A stretch of DNA of 64,000 nt from contig UQUL01000002.1 of the NCBI GenBank assembly GCA_900544235.1, forward strand, positions 30,584-94,583, written 5' to 3'. Below the pieces are notes generated by a model. The model searched no databases. It had not been told where the DNA came from and saw nothing but the letters and a program-made list of their open reading frames with translations. Below are positions 9,983 through 18,751 of this stretch, one piece after another. The translations under genes and the position numbers were made by a program. The stretch is from an uncultured Collinsella sp. GTDB lineage: Bacteria > Actinomycetota > Coriobacteriia > Coriobacteriales > Coriobacteriaceae. How positions within the stretch are numbered: position 1 is the stretch's first letter; each line of letters starts with the position of its first letter.

Positions 9983-10399
9983 ATGGCCGAGGACAATAGG
10001 AACAAACCGCTGTACATGATCAGCGTGGCGGCCGAGCTGACCGGCATGCATCCGCAGACTCTGCGCGTCTACGAGTCCAAGGGCTTGGTGAACCCCCAGC
10101 GCTCGGGCGGCAACACGCGTCTGTATTCGCGTGCCGATATCGAGCGCCTGGAGCTCATCAACCAGCTGACTGACGAGGGCATCAACCTTGCCGGCGTGGT
10201 GCGCATCCTCGATATGAAGGAGCGTGCCGAGGAGCGCGAGCGCGAAAACGAAAAGCTCCGCGCCCGCGTGCGCCAGCTCGAGGACGAGCTGCACGAGTAC
10301 AAGATGCAGAAGAAGATCACCGCCCTGGCCCCGCGCGACGGCTCAGTTAACCCCGAGCAAGTCATGCGCAAGCTTTTGGGCGCCGGAGGGGATTTGTAG
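9983..10399 (+). CDS. hspR: HspR-like MerR-family heat-shock repressor
   Basis: A 138-aa MerR-type regulator. The winged HTH at about 9-75 (PLYMISVAAELTGMHPQTLR, then YESKGLVNPQRSGGNTRLYS) is followed by a charged coiled coil (about 75-115). Residues 10-60 match HspR closely. In actinobacteria HspR binds HAIR sequences and, with DnaK, represses dnaK and often clp genes. Its position at the end of the dnaK cluster fits. No clear HAIR site is visible before dnaK or clpC here, so its operator may be divergent. Confidence 0.85.
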   Translation: MAEDNRNKPLYMISVAAELTGMHPQTLRVYESKGLVNPQRSGGNTRLYSRADIERLELINQLTDEGINLAGVVRILDMKERAEERERENEKLRARVRQLEDELHEYKMQKKITALAPRDGSVNPEQVMRKLLGAGGDL

Positions 10400-10426
10400 T
10401 TACGCGGTTTTTCCAAACCGCGTAAC
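10399..10426 (+). terminator. Stem-loop at the 3' end of hspR
   Basis: GTTACGCGGTTT-TTCC-AAACCGCGTAAC, a perfect 12-bp stem that begins on the last base of the stop codon. No T-run follows, so it may stabilise the 3' end rather than terminate by itself. Confidence 0.55.
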
Positions 10427-10454
10427 GGGCCGACGCTGCGCGCCGCCCAGAGCG

Positions 10455-10523
10455 ACAATTTGTCATTCAAAAGGCAAGGCATGACCAGAAGGTCTATGCC
10501 TTGCCTTTTGAATGACAAATTGT
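10455..10523. repeat. 69-nt near-perfect palindrome downstream of hspR
   Basis: Arms 10455-10482 and 10496-10523 are exact 28-bp reverse complements. The 13-nt middle contains a further GACC-AGAA-GGTC stem, so nearly the whole element folds into one hairpin. It has no T-tract and no ORF. The rest of 10427-10731 shows no gene; it leads to the ThrE-type exporter. Confidence 0.8.
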
Positions 10524-10731
10524 TCGCCCTGGACGTCGCTCGCTGTCCGTCCTCTACCTGCGGCGTTGACTTGGTTGACACTTAGAACATCGATGTAGTC
10601 ATTGGGGACGTTCTTAAACGACTGCCCAACGGCTGTTGAGCACATGGCTCGCATGACAGCTGTCTCTTTTATGTTTCCTTTAGCCGTTGCTGCCTAGGAT
10701 GGGGGTTAGTCGGTAGGAAGGGAGCGTCTAT

Positions 10732-12300
10732 ATGGACGACGCGAGCGAGCGTTCAATCGAAGAGGACATGCTCGATCAGTTCAATTACTTTGATGATGAG
10801 GACGAGGAGCTGATCGACCGTCGCGAGCCAGCGCCGCTTGATTCCTTTGATCTGGTCGATGAAGAGCCCGACGAGGACGAGGGCGAATCTGCGGAGCCCT
10901 CACAGCCTTCGCGCCTTGACTCGCTGCTTTCGAGAGCCCCCATGCACCACGGTGTCCGTGCCGGCGCGCTCCATATGAAAACTGACTGGCACCAGATCGT
11001 GACGGCAGGCGATGAACTTGCCGTCGATGCGCCGCTCACCGATAAATCATCCATCATCTGCCGCACCGGTATGCTTATGCTCGCGAGCGGAACGGGTGCC
11101 TGGCGTGTTCGCGATACCATGAATCGTGTCGCCGCCGTACTCGGTGTGACCATCCACGTTGACTTAAGTCTCCTGTCGTTTGAGTGTACTTGCATCGAAG
11201 ATGGTCACTGCTTTAACGAGGTCGTCAGCCTGCCGACAACCGGCGTCAATACTCATCGCATTTGGATGATGGAGAGTTTCCTCAAGGAAATCGAGACCTA
11301 TGGTCGTCGCTTCACGGTGCACGAGTATCACGAGATGCTCAAGACCGTTGAGAGTTCAAAACCTGATTACGCGCCTTGGCAACAGGGCCTTGCGGCGGCC
11401 TGCGCCTGTGGCGCCTTCGTCTTTTTGCTCGGCGGCGGCCCTATCGAGATGGCATGCGCGTTCGTGGGCGCGGGTGTCGGCAACTTTGCCCGCTCCCATA
11501 TTCTCAGGCAAGGCCTTGGTCAGTTCAGCGCGCTGACGACCGGTGTTGCGCTCGCTTGCGTTTCGTATCTGCTGGCATTGCTCGGCCTTGGCCAGGTCAT
11601 ACCGGGGGCAATGTCGCACCAAGAAGGCTATATCGGCGCCATGCTCTTTGTGATTCCCGGCTTTCCGCTCATTACGGCAGGCCTTGACATCGCTAAGCTC
11701 GACATGCGAAGCGGCATCGAGCGCCTTTCATATGCCGTATCGATTATTGTGATGGCGACCCTCGTAGGTTGGATGGTTGCCGAGTGTGTTGGCCTGGCGC
11801 CGGACGACTTTGCGCCGCTCGGCCTTTCGCCGCTTGCTCTTACGCTCCTGCGCGTGGTGATGAGCTTCGTTGGCGTATTCGGCTTCTCGGTGATGTTCAA
11901 CAGCCCGGTAAAGATGGCCGCGGCAGCTGGGTTGATCGGCGCCGTGTCCAATACCCTGCGTCTGACCCTTGTCGATGCGCCGACGATGATTCCCTTCCTG
12001 GGCCTCAGCACGGGAATGCCTCCCGAGGCAGCAGCGTTTATCGGCGCGCTGGTATCGGGTCTGCTGGCAAGCTTGGCCGAAGTCAAGCTCACCTACCCGC
12101 GCATCGCCCTCACGGTGCCTTCGATTGTCATTATGGTGCCCGGTCTGTATCTCTATCGCTCTATGTATTACATGTGCACCTTCGACACGGTCAACATGCT
12201 CGGCTGGTTTGTGCGCGCAGTGCTCATCGTGGCGTTTCTGCCCGTTGGCTTGGGCGTGGCGAGAACCCTCACCGACCCTCGCTGGCGCCATACCAGCTAA
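10732..12300 (+). CDS. Threonine/serine exporter family protein (ThrE_1 plus ThrE_2 fusion)
   Basis: A 522-aa inner-membrane protein. An acidic cytosolic N-terminus (about 1-75, many Asp/Glu) is followed by a ThrE_1/DUF1212 domain (about 80-345) with a soluble part and five or so membrane helices, and then a ThrE_2/DUF3815 domain (about 350-505, PFLGLSTGMPPEAAAFIGAL) with further helices. The two halves are separate proteins in some bacteria (YjjP/YjjB) and fused in Corynebacterium ThrE, which exports threonine and serine. Start ATG 10732 follows GAAGGGAG. It appears monocistronic. Substrate is inferred from the family. Confidence 0.85.
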   Translation: MDDASERSIEEDMLDQFNYFDDEDEELIDRREPAPLDSFDLVDEEPDEDEGESAEPSQPSRLDSLLSRAPMHHGVRAGALHMKTDWHQIVTAGDELAVDAPLTDKSSIICRTGMLMLASGTGAWRVRDTMNRVAAVLGVTIHVDLSLLSFECTCIEDGHCFNEVVSLPTTGVNTHRIWMMESFLKEIETYGRRFTVHEYHEMLKTVESSKPDYAPWQQGLAAACACGAFVFLLGGGPIEMACAFVGAGVGNFARSHILRQGLGQFSALTTGVALACVSYLLALLGLGQVIPGAMSHQEGYIGAMLFVIPGFPLITAGLDIAKLDMRSGIERLSYAVSIIVMATLVGWMVAECVGLAPDDFAPLGLSPLALTLLRVVMSFVGVFGFSVMFNSPVKMAAAAGLIGAVSNTLRLTLVDAPTMIPFLGLSTGMPPEAAAFIGALVSGLLASLAEVKLTYPRIALTVPSIVIMVPGLYLYRSMYYMCTFDTVNMLGWFVRAVLIVAFLPVGLGVARTLTDPRWRHTS

Positions 12301-12333
12301 TTGGTGCAAGGGGGACAGGTTACTTTGCACCAA
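12301..12333. repeat. REP-like hairpin carrying a GGGGGACAGGTTACT core
   Basis: TTGGTGCAA (12301-12309) pairs with TTGCACCAA (12325-12333) around GGGGGACAGGTTACT. GGGGACAGGT-type cores in short hairpins are known from REP sequences linked to RAYT transposases in other phyla. It directly abuts the second AGTTGCGGTGAAATAG palindrome. Confidence 0.55.
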
Positions 12334-12336
12334 ATG

Positions 12337-12403
12337 AGTTGCGGTGAAATAGGGACTGAATTGTTGCTTAAAGGGTCAAAACAGTCCGTATTCCACCGCA
12401 ACT
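12337..12403. repeat. Dispersed palindromic element, copy 2 (AGTTGCGGTGAAATAG type)
   Basis: Arms 12337-12357 and 12383-12403 (21 nt, two mismatches) share their outer 15-16 bases with the element at 5072-5138. Loop length is the same (25 nt) but loop sequence differs. Conserved ends with a variable middle suggest a mobile or recombination-driven palindrome family. Confidence 0.75.
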
Positions 12404-12519
12404 TATGGGGTCGGGGGATTATCGGTGCCCTGCATCTTCATAAACTCAACGCTTACGAAGCGCATGCGTTTCGTGCTAGGCTGGTTCCACCACATAAGTA
12501 GTCGCAGACGCGCGTAACA

Positions 12520-12569
12520 CGGGCGGGCGAGATGAAGTTCCAACAGCTCCATCTTGCCCGCCCGTTTTT
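12520..12569 (+). terminator. Strong hairpin with T-run in the leader of the DUF2798 gene
   Basis: CGGGCGGGCGAGATG pairs with CATCTTGCCCGCCCG (one wobble), followed by TTTTT. It lies about 45 nt before the start codon of the next gene, so it is either the end of an unseen upstream transcript or a transcription attenuator. I do not recognise a riboswitch fold in 12404-12519. Confidence 0.7.
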
Positions 12570-12613
12570 GTTGCGTGGCGCCGCGGTACAACACAGAGAG
12601 GAATCTGCCCTTT

Positions 12614-13162
12614 ATGCCTATCAACAAACGAGAGAGCCTGCTGTTCACCTTTATCATGTGCTTTTGCATGGTGCTCTGGATGAGCATCTACAACGTTGCC
12701 CTGCAGCACGGGGCCATCAACGGCGAGGTCGTTGCCGCTGCGTGGCTCGGCTTCCCCATTGCCTACATTTTTGCCATGTGCTGCGACTGGTTCGTCGCCA
12801 GCCCGCTCGCCAAGGGTTTCGCCTTTAAGTACTTGGTCACGCCGGGCAAGAGCTCACCACTTGCCATGACGCTCGCCGTCAGCTCCTGCATGGTCGTTCC
12901 CATGGTCATCATCATGTCGCTGTACGGTGCCTGCGAGGGTCTGACGCACATGCCCGGCGGCATCCTTGCGAACCTGTATTCCGTGCCCGCGATCTGGATG
13001 ATCAACATTCCGCATAATTTTGTGATGGCGCTGCCGTGGAACCTTTTGGTAGCCGGTCCGATTTCCCACTTCGTCTTCCGTCGCGCCTTCCCTGTGGGGA
13101 CGGTTTTCGAGGAGGAGCATGCCGAGCTCTTGGAGCAGGCTATGGCTTCTGAGTGCGAGTAG
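12614..13162 (+). CDS. DUF2798-type four-helix membrane protein
   Basis: A 182-aa integral membrane protein. After MPINKRESLLFT there are about four hydrophobic segments (near 9-28, 38-56, 82-105 and 133-155), with charged ends and the tail EEEHAELLEQAMASECE. It resembles DUF2798 proteins, small membrane proteins of unknown function. Start ATG 12614 is chosen because residues upstream in frame are non-conserved; GAGAGG lies 12 nt upstream, a slightly long spacing. It follows an attenuator-like hairpin, so expression may be conditional. Confidence 0.65.
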   Translation: MPINKRESLLFTFIMCFCMVLWMSIYNVALQHGAINGEVVAAAWLGFPIAYIFAMCCDWFVASPLAKGFAFKYLVTPGKSSPLAMTLAVSSCMVVPMVIIMSLYGACEGLTHMPGGILANLYSVPAIWMINIPHNFVMALPWNLLVAGPISHFVFRRAFPVGTVFEEEHAELLEQAMASECE

Positions 13163-13328
13163 CTCGCTTAGGGATCTGCTGAGCGCGGGCGACTTGCTTG
13201 GTTGGAGCCCTAAGCGTGGATAGCTCTCTCGGCGACATTGCGGGCGTGAGCGGTGCGCATGACCGGAGGGCCCGTGCTGCTCCGTTGCCCGACGTGCTAG
13301 CGCGCAGAACAATCTGTTGGTGCATTCG

Positions 13329-13361
13329 GCGGCTGCTGAAGCGTTTCGGCAGCCGCTTTTT
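13329..13361 (+). terminator. Intrinsic terminator before the activase operon
   Basis: GCGGCTGCTGAA and TTCGGCAGCCGC form a 12-bp stem with one mismatch, followed by TTTTTATA. It insulates the next operon from 13163-13328, where I see no gene. Confidence 0.75.
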
Positions 13362-13373
13362 ATACGGAGTTTA

Positions 13374-13394
13374 AATACAACAGTCTGTTGTATT
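13374..13394. promoter_or_regulatory. Candidate TetR operator (21-bp perfect palindrome)
   Basis: AATACAACAG-T-CTGTTGTATT is perfectly symmetric and lies 50 bp before the activase start. The operon ends with a TetR-family gene, so this is probably its autoregulatory operator. Confidence 0.65.
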
Positions 13395-13443
13395 ACGTAG
13401 AGTGGTATATCTCTAGCAGGAAAAATGCGAGAGACGGAGCATT

Positions 13444-16400
13444 ATGGCGTTGCTAGTAGGACTGGACGTAGGGTCGACGACGACCAAAGTTTACGCGATG
13501 CACGAGGATATGACCGAGGCGTGGTGGGGATATCGCCGCCACGGGGCGTGTCAGACAGCGAGCGTGCGCGCCATGCTCGGCGAGCTCGCCGAGCGCTTTC
13601 CCCATGAGTCGCTGCGCGTTGCGGTGACCGGCTCGGGTGCGCGCGATATCGCGACCGCGCTGGGCGCCTCGTACGTTCAGGAGGTGGTCGCCAACGCGCT
13701 CGCGATCAGCAGGTTCTATCCGCAGACGCGCTGCGCCATCGAGCTGGGCGGCCAAGACGCCAAGATAATCTTCTTCCGCACCAACGATAAGGGAGACATC
13801 GAGGTTGCCGACATGCGCATGAACGGCTCGTGCGCAGGCGGTACCGGTGCATTTATCGACGAGATGGCAAAGCTCATGGGGGTCGGCACCGAATCGGGCG
13901 AGTTCGAGCAGCTCGCAAGCCGGGGAACGACCGTCCACGAGGTCTCGGGCCGCTGCGGCGTGTACGCAAAGACCGATATCCAGCCGCTGCTCAACGAGGG
14001 CATTCCTACCACCGACCTGGCGCTTTCGGCGCTTCACGCGGTCGCCCGCCAAACGATCGGCGGTCTGGCCCAGGGTATCGACATCGAGCCGCCGGTAATC
14101 TTCGAGGGCGGTACGCTCGCCTACAACCCCACGCTGGTCCGCGTGTTCCGGGAGCAACTGAATCTATCGGACGATCAGGTTATCGTCCCGCGCGATCCGC
14201 AGATCATGGTCGCGCGCGGTGCCGCCCTGTCGCTGACCGACATGTTCGCATCGTCCCAACCGATCGACCTTCCCGACGCTTTTGTCCGGCTGGATAAGCT
14301 CGAGACGGTCGCGCCCGCAAGCGGGGAGGGACGTCTTGCCCAGCCCTTTTTTGCCACACCTGCCGAGCAGGCGGATTTTACGGCACGCCATGGCAAAGAG
14401 ACGCCGGCAAAGGGTCCGGATGCGTATGCGCCCGGAGAGACGGTGCGTGTGGCGCTCGGTATCGATTCGGGGAGCACGACGACCAAGTTCGCCCTGGTCG
14501 ATGAGGCGGGTGAGCTTGTCGATTCGTTCTACGCGTCTAATAACGGCAGACCGCTCGACGTCGCCCAACAGGGTCTTGTCAGCTTGAAGAACCGCTGGGA
14601 GACAGCGGGAGTCACGCTTGCGATCGATGCCGTGGGCACCACGGGATACGGCGAGGAGCTTTTCGCGCGCGCATTCCACGCTGACTACCATACGGTCGAG
14701 ACGGTCGCGCACGCCCGCGCCGCGTGCGCATGCGTTCCCGATACGACCTTCGTGCTCGACATCGGCGGACAGGATATGAAGGCCATCTGGCTCAACCACG
14801 GCGTGCTGACCGATATCGTCGTCAACGAGGCGTGCTCTGCGGGCTGCGGCTCGTTCCTCGAGGGTTTTGCCAAAAACCTCGGAATAGCCGTTGAGGATAT
14901 CGCGACCGAGGCATTTTCGTCCAAAGCCCCCGCCGTTCTCGGCAGCCGCTGCACGGTGTTCATGAACAGCAGCGTCGTTTCCGAGCAGCGGCGCGGTAAG
15001 GGTCCGGGCGACATCATGGCCGGTCTCTGCCGTTCGATTATCGAGAACGTGTTCACCAAGGTCATTCGCGTTTCAAATCTCAACCGTCTGGGCGACAAAG
15101 TCGTCGTCCAGGGCGGCACGTTCCGAAACGACGCGGTGCTGCGCGCATTCGAGCAGTATCTGGGCAAACCCGTCACGCGTGCGCCCCACCCGGGGCTGAT
15201 GGGCGCTATCGGTATCGCCCTGCTCGCGCGCGAGGAATGCCGCAAGGGCGACGCCGGCACGTCGTTTATCGGGCTCGATGCCGTGGAGCGCTTCGAGCAT
15301 CGCGAGTTCGGCGGCGTTACCTGCCGTCGGTGCAACAACCGCTGCCAGCGCGCGGTCGTGGCATTTGGCGACGGCTCGCTTTACGTCACGGGCAATCGCT
15401 GCCCGCGCGGCGGCGCCATCTCATGGGATGAGCTCGTGCGCGAGGTTCCCGCGGCGGAGGAGCTGCGTCCGCAGGGTGCTTGCGAGGCACAGGCACCCGG
15501 CACGGGGCGCGACCGGACCGCGGCTGCCCCCAATCTCTTTGTCGACCGCGAGAAGCTGCTGTTCGAGTCGTACCCCACGGTTCCCGTCTGCGGGGGGCGC
15601 GATGTCACGATCGGCATTCCCCGTGTGCTCGAGTTCTGGGACACCATGCCGTTCTGGTCGACGTTCTTCAGCACGCTCGGCTTTAAGGTGCGCGTCTCGG
15701 GACGCAGCACCAAGGCGATGTACGAGCGCGGTCTGGCGCACGTCACATCCGACACCGTGTGCTTCCCGGCCAAGCTCGTCCACGGGCACATCCGCAATCT
15801 CGTCGACGCCGGCGTCGACCGCATCTTCATGCCCATCATCACGACGGTGCCCACCGAAAACACCGCCTCTACCAGCGAGTGGATGTGCGCCGTCGTAAAG
15901 GGATACCCCTACGTGATGCGCAATTCCGATAACCCGGAGGAGCGTTTCGGCGTTCCGTTCGATACTCCGCTGTTCCACTGGTACGACGAGGGCGACCGAA
16001 ACCGCCAGCTCAAGGCGTGGTGCAAGGAGACCTTCGATATCGATGCCGACCTGGTTGCCAAGGCGACCGAGCAGGCGGACCGCGCGCAGCAGACGTTTGA
16101 GAACCAGCTGCAGCTGCGCGGCAGGCAGGTGCTCGAGAACCTGCGCGAGGACGGCGGCTACGCGGTGGTGATCGCTTCGCGCCCGTACCACAACGACCCG
16201 CTGGTCAACCACGGGCTGCCCAAGCTCTTCTCTGAGCGCGGCATCCCCGTGCTGACGCCCGATGCGGTGCCGGGGGTCTGCAACGTCGACCTTTCCAACA
16301 GCCGCATCGACATCGTGAACAACTACCATGCGCGCATGCTGTCGTGCGCGGTCATCGTCGCATCGACGCCCGAGCTCGAGCTCGTGCAGATGGGCAGCTT

Positions 16401-17883
16401 CGGCTGCGGCCACGATGCGTATCTCACCGACGAGATCGCGCGCATGATGGGCGAGATGGGCTCCAAGGTTCCGATGATGATCAAGCTCGATGAGAGCGAC
16501 GTCGCCGGTCCCATGGGCATTCGCGTGCGTTCGTTTATCGAGTCGGTCAACCGTCGTCGCGCGGAGGAGCGTGCCGAGGGCGCCCGGGTGCACGCGGTCC
16601 ATCCGCTCGACGACCCGTATAAGGTCAAGTACACCAAGCGCGACCGGCACGACAAGATCGCGCTGGTCCCCAACACCTCCCATGCGTTCTGCAGGCTCAT
16701 GACCGCGGCGATGCGCAATCAGGGCGTGCGCGCCGAGGCCCTTGATATCGGGCGCGAGGATGCCATCCGCCTGGGCAAACGCTATGTGCACAACGACATC
16801 TGCTTCCCCGCGCAAATCGTGATCGGCGAGGCGCTCGCGGCACTCAAGAGCGGTAAGTACGACCCGCACGACGTCGCCGTGGTGACTGGCAAGTATATCG
16901 GCGACTGCCGCCTGACGCACTACATGCCCCTGCTGCGCCGCGCGCTCGACGACGCGGGATACGACTATGTCCCGGTGCTCACCAACGACGACGTCGATGC
17001 CCACAATGCGCATCCGGGCTTCAAGCTCGGCCTTGGCCCGAGCATCCAGATCGCCTACGGTCTTCCCATGATCGATGCCCTCGAGGCCATGCTTAGGCGC
17101 ATCCGTCCCTACGAGCTCGAGAAGGGCGCGGCGGACGCTGCGTTCGACCGCGCGCTCGATGAGGTTATCGAGGGCATGGAGCGCTCCGGGCTGAGAGGCC
17201 AGGCGACGGGCTTCAAACGCGCGCTTGCGATCATGGGCGCCGTTCCGTACGACCGCTCGAACCCGCATCCGACCGTTCTCATCGTGGGCGAGTACCTGCT
17301 CAATTTCCATCTCGGCGCCAACCACGAGATCGAGCGCTACCTCGAGGACAACGGGCTCGAGGTCATCGAGGCGCGCATGACCGACGTGATCCGCAAGACC
17401 TATTTCTACAAGCATGCGCAGTCGCGCGAGTTCCACGTCGACCTGTCGCTGCCCGAAAAGGCCTGGTACGCCACGGCGGACAACCTGTTCGAGCTCGCGC
17501 ACGACCGTTGCGACCGCCTGGGCGCGTCGAGCCCGCTCTACGAGCCGCCGACGCGCATGCCCGAGCTCGTGCGCGCGAGCGATAAGATCCTGCACCATAC
17601 GTTCGATGCGGGCGAGGGCGTGCTGATTCCGGCGGAGATCCTCGAGCACGCCAAGCGCGGCTGCCGCAACTTCGTGATCCTGCAGCCGTTCGGGTGTCTG
17701 CCCAACCATGTCGTGGGGCGCGGGCTCATCCATGCGCTCAAGGAGCAGTATCCCACGGCGCAGTTCCTGCCGCTCGACTACGATCCCGACGTGAGCTTCG
17801 CCAACGTGGAGAACCGTCTTCAGATGCTCATCATGAACGCCAAGGCGCAGGGGTGCGGTGAGGCGCATGGCGAGACCGCGTAA
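13444..17883 (+). CDS. Giant acyl-CoA dehydratase activase (two BcrA/BadF ATPase domains, DUF2229 and HgdB-like region)
   Basis: A 1479-aa cytosolic protein. Two ASKHA ATPase domains (about 1-275 from LLVGLDVGSTTTKVYAM, and 335-600 from VALGIDSGSTTTKFALV) each carry the activase cysteine loop (GSCAGGTGAFIDEMA and ACSAGCGSFLEGFA), which in HgdC-type activases holds a [4Fe-4S] cluster between subunits. A cysteine-rich linker follows (CRRCNNRC, NRCPRGG), then DUF2229 and a long region like 2-hydroxyacyl-CoA dehydratase components (about 690-1470). Relatives occur in many anaerobes but their substrate is unknown. The start has a purine-rich GAGACGGAGC site. It overlaps the downstream tetR. Confidence 0.9.
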   Translation: MALLVGLDVGSTTTKVYAMHEDMTEAWWGYRRHGACQTASVRAMLGELAERFPHESLRVAVTGSGARDIATALGASYVQEVVANALAISRFYPQTRCAIELGGQDAKIIFFRTNDKGDIEVADMRMNGSCAGGTGAFIDEMAKLMGVGTESGEFEQLASRGTTVHEVSGRCGVYAKTDIQPLLNEGIPTTDLALSALHAVARQTIGGLAQGIDIEPPVIFEGGTLAYNPTLVRVFREQLNLSDDQVIVPRDPQIMVARGAALSLTDMFASSQPIDLPDAFVRLDKLETVAPASGEGRLAQPFFATPAEQADFTARHGKETPAKGPDAYAPGETVRVALGIDSGSTTTKFALVDEAGELVDSFYASNNGRPLDVAQQGLVSLKNRWETAGVTLAIDAVGTTGYGEELFARAFHADYHTVETVAHARAACACVPDTTFVLDIGGQDMKAIWLNHGVLTDIVVNEACSAGCGSFLEGFAKNLGIAVEDIATEAFSSKAPAVLGSRCTVFMNSSVVSEQRRGKGPGDIMAGLCRSIIENVFTKVIRVSNLNRLGDKVVVQGGTFRNDAVLRAFEQYLGKPVTRAPHPGLMGAIGIALLAREECRKGDAGTSFIGLDAVERFEHREFGGVTCRRCNNRCQRAVVAFGDGSLYVTGNRCPRGGAISWDELVREVPAAEELRPQGACEAQAPGTGRDRTAAAPNLFVDREKLLFESYPTVPVCGGRDVTIGIPRVLEFWDTMPFWSTFFSTLGFKVRVSGRSTKAMYERGLAHVTSDTVCFPAKLVHGHIRNLVDAGVDRIFMPIITTVPTENTASTSEWMCAVVKGYPYVMRNSDNPEERFGVPFDTPLFHWYDEGDRNRQLKAWCKETFDIDADLVAKATEQADRAQQTFENQLQLRGRQVLENLREDGGYAVVIASRPYHNDPLVNHGLPKLFSERGIPVLTPDAVPGVCNVDLSNSRIDIVNNYHARMLSCAVIVASTPELELVQMGSFGCGHDAYLTDEIARMMGEMGSKVPMMIKLDESDVAGPMGIRVRSFIESVNRRRAEERAEGARVHAVHPLDDPYKVKYTKRDRHDKIALVPNTSHAFCRLMTAAMRNQGVRAEALDIGREDAIRLGKRYVHNDICFPAQIVIGEALAALKSGKYDPHDVAVVTGKYIGDCRLTHYMPLLRRALDDAGYDYVPVLTNDDVDAHNAHPGFKLGLGPSIQIAYGLPMIDALEAMLRRIRPYELEKGAADAAFDRALDEVIEGMERSGLRGQATGFKRALAIMGAVPYDRSNPHPTVLIVGEYLLNFHLGANHEIERYLEDNGLEVIEARMTDVIRKTYFYKHAQSREFHVDLSLPEKAWYATADNLFELAHDRCDRLGASSPLYEPPTRMPELVRASDKILHHTFDAGEGVLIPAEILEHAKRGCRNFVILQPFGCLPNHVVGRGLIHALKEQYPTAQFLPLDYDPDVSFANVENRLQMLIMNAKAQGCGEAHGETA

Positions 17884-18556
17884 GGACGCCGATGCGCCCG
17901 ATGCGCGCACCCGTATCATCGAGGCGTTTTGGGAGCTCATCGAGAACAACAGCATCTTCGAGCTGTCGGTTGGCGAGGTGACCCGCGCCGCCCAGTGCAA
18001 TCGCGGAACGTTTTACTACTATTTTCACGATTTCGATGAACTCGTCGCCATCGCCATGACCCAGCTGCTGCAGGATAACGAGCTTATCACCGATGCCCTC
18101 TGGCATTTTTCGAGCGAGGGCGACCTTTCGGCGTTCGACCGGCGCGACGTCCGCTGCCTGCTGCGGCGCATCGTCATCACCATGAGGGCGGGTGCCGCCG
18201 AGCAGGTCGTGCAGGGCATCCATACGATCATCATCGACCGCGTGAGAGAGATCGTCCACCCTGACGGAGAAGAGCTCAAGGCAGATTCGAGCTTTGCGGT
18301 GGGCTTTCTGGTCTCGGGCATCATGGGCTTTGTGATGGCGGTCGGCTTTGCCCGGGAGGGCGGCGAGGAGATAGACCTCGAGCAGCTGGGGGACAGCGCG
18401 TGCGCGTACCTGAGGGCGGTCGCCATGCAGACGGTTGAAACGGTCGCGCAAGTCGAGGGCGTCGATACATCCGAGCTGCTCGAACGCGTCTCCAAGGAGG
18501 CCGATGCCTATCGCGCATCGCGTGCGACGAGTCCCGACGTGGTGAAAGACGTCTAG
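17867..18556 (+). CDS. TetR/AcrR-family transcriptional regulator
   Basis: A 229-aa regulator. The N-terminal TetR HTH (about 10-60) reads TRIIEAFWELIENNSIFELS, then VGEVTRAAQCNRGTFYYYF. The C-terminal ligand/dimer domain has a hydrophobic helix VGFLVSGIMGFVMAVGF. The gene overlaps the end of the activase gene, so both are one transcript. ATG 17867 is preferred; a GTG at 17858 is also possible. It probably represses its own operon through the 21-bp palindrome at 13374, by inference. Confidence 0.88.
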   Translation: MARPRKDADAPDARTRIIEAFWELIENNSIFELSVGEVTRAAQCNRGTFYYYFHDFDELVAIAMTQLLQDNELITDALWHFSSEGDLSAFDRRDVRCLLRRIVITMRAGAAEQVVQGIHTIIIDRVREIVHPDGEELKADSSFAVGFLVSGIMGFVMAVGFAREGGEEIDLEQLGDSACAYLRAVAMQTVETVAQVEGVDTSELLERVSKEADAYRASRATSPDVVKDV

Positions 18557-18690
18557 GGTTTCTCTTGCGGGGCGCCCGTCGCGCATCGCGCGGTGAGTCC
18601 CGCGATGCGGTCATAACCTGCATTCATGTGAGCCGGGTTTATAGATATTCCTCCAGCTGTTAACATATACTCCATATGGGTAAAGAGACC

Positions 18691-18715
18691 AAAGCGCCGC
18701 CACGAGTGGCGCTTT
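18691..18715 (+). terminator. Small hairpin upstream of clpC
   Basis: AAAGCGCC and GGCGCTTT pair around 9 nt, followed by GCGTTTG. A -10-like TATACT sits at 18666-18671, so the hairpin may be in the clpC leader rather than the end of the TetR operon. The rest of 18557-18751 shows no gene. Confidence 0.45.
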
Positions 18716-18751
18716 GCGTTTGAAAAACTAGCTCGTCTAAGAGGAACTAGC

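Noticed and set aside
12404..12519. Riboswitch upstream of the DUF2798-like gene
   Set aside because: A terminator hairpin is there, but no conserved aptamer motif could be recognised.
15421..18000. 859-codon minus-strand frame across the activase gene
   Set aside because: Shadow frame; the plus-strand product has clear activase domains.
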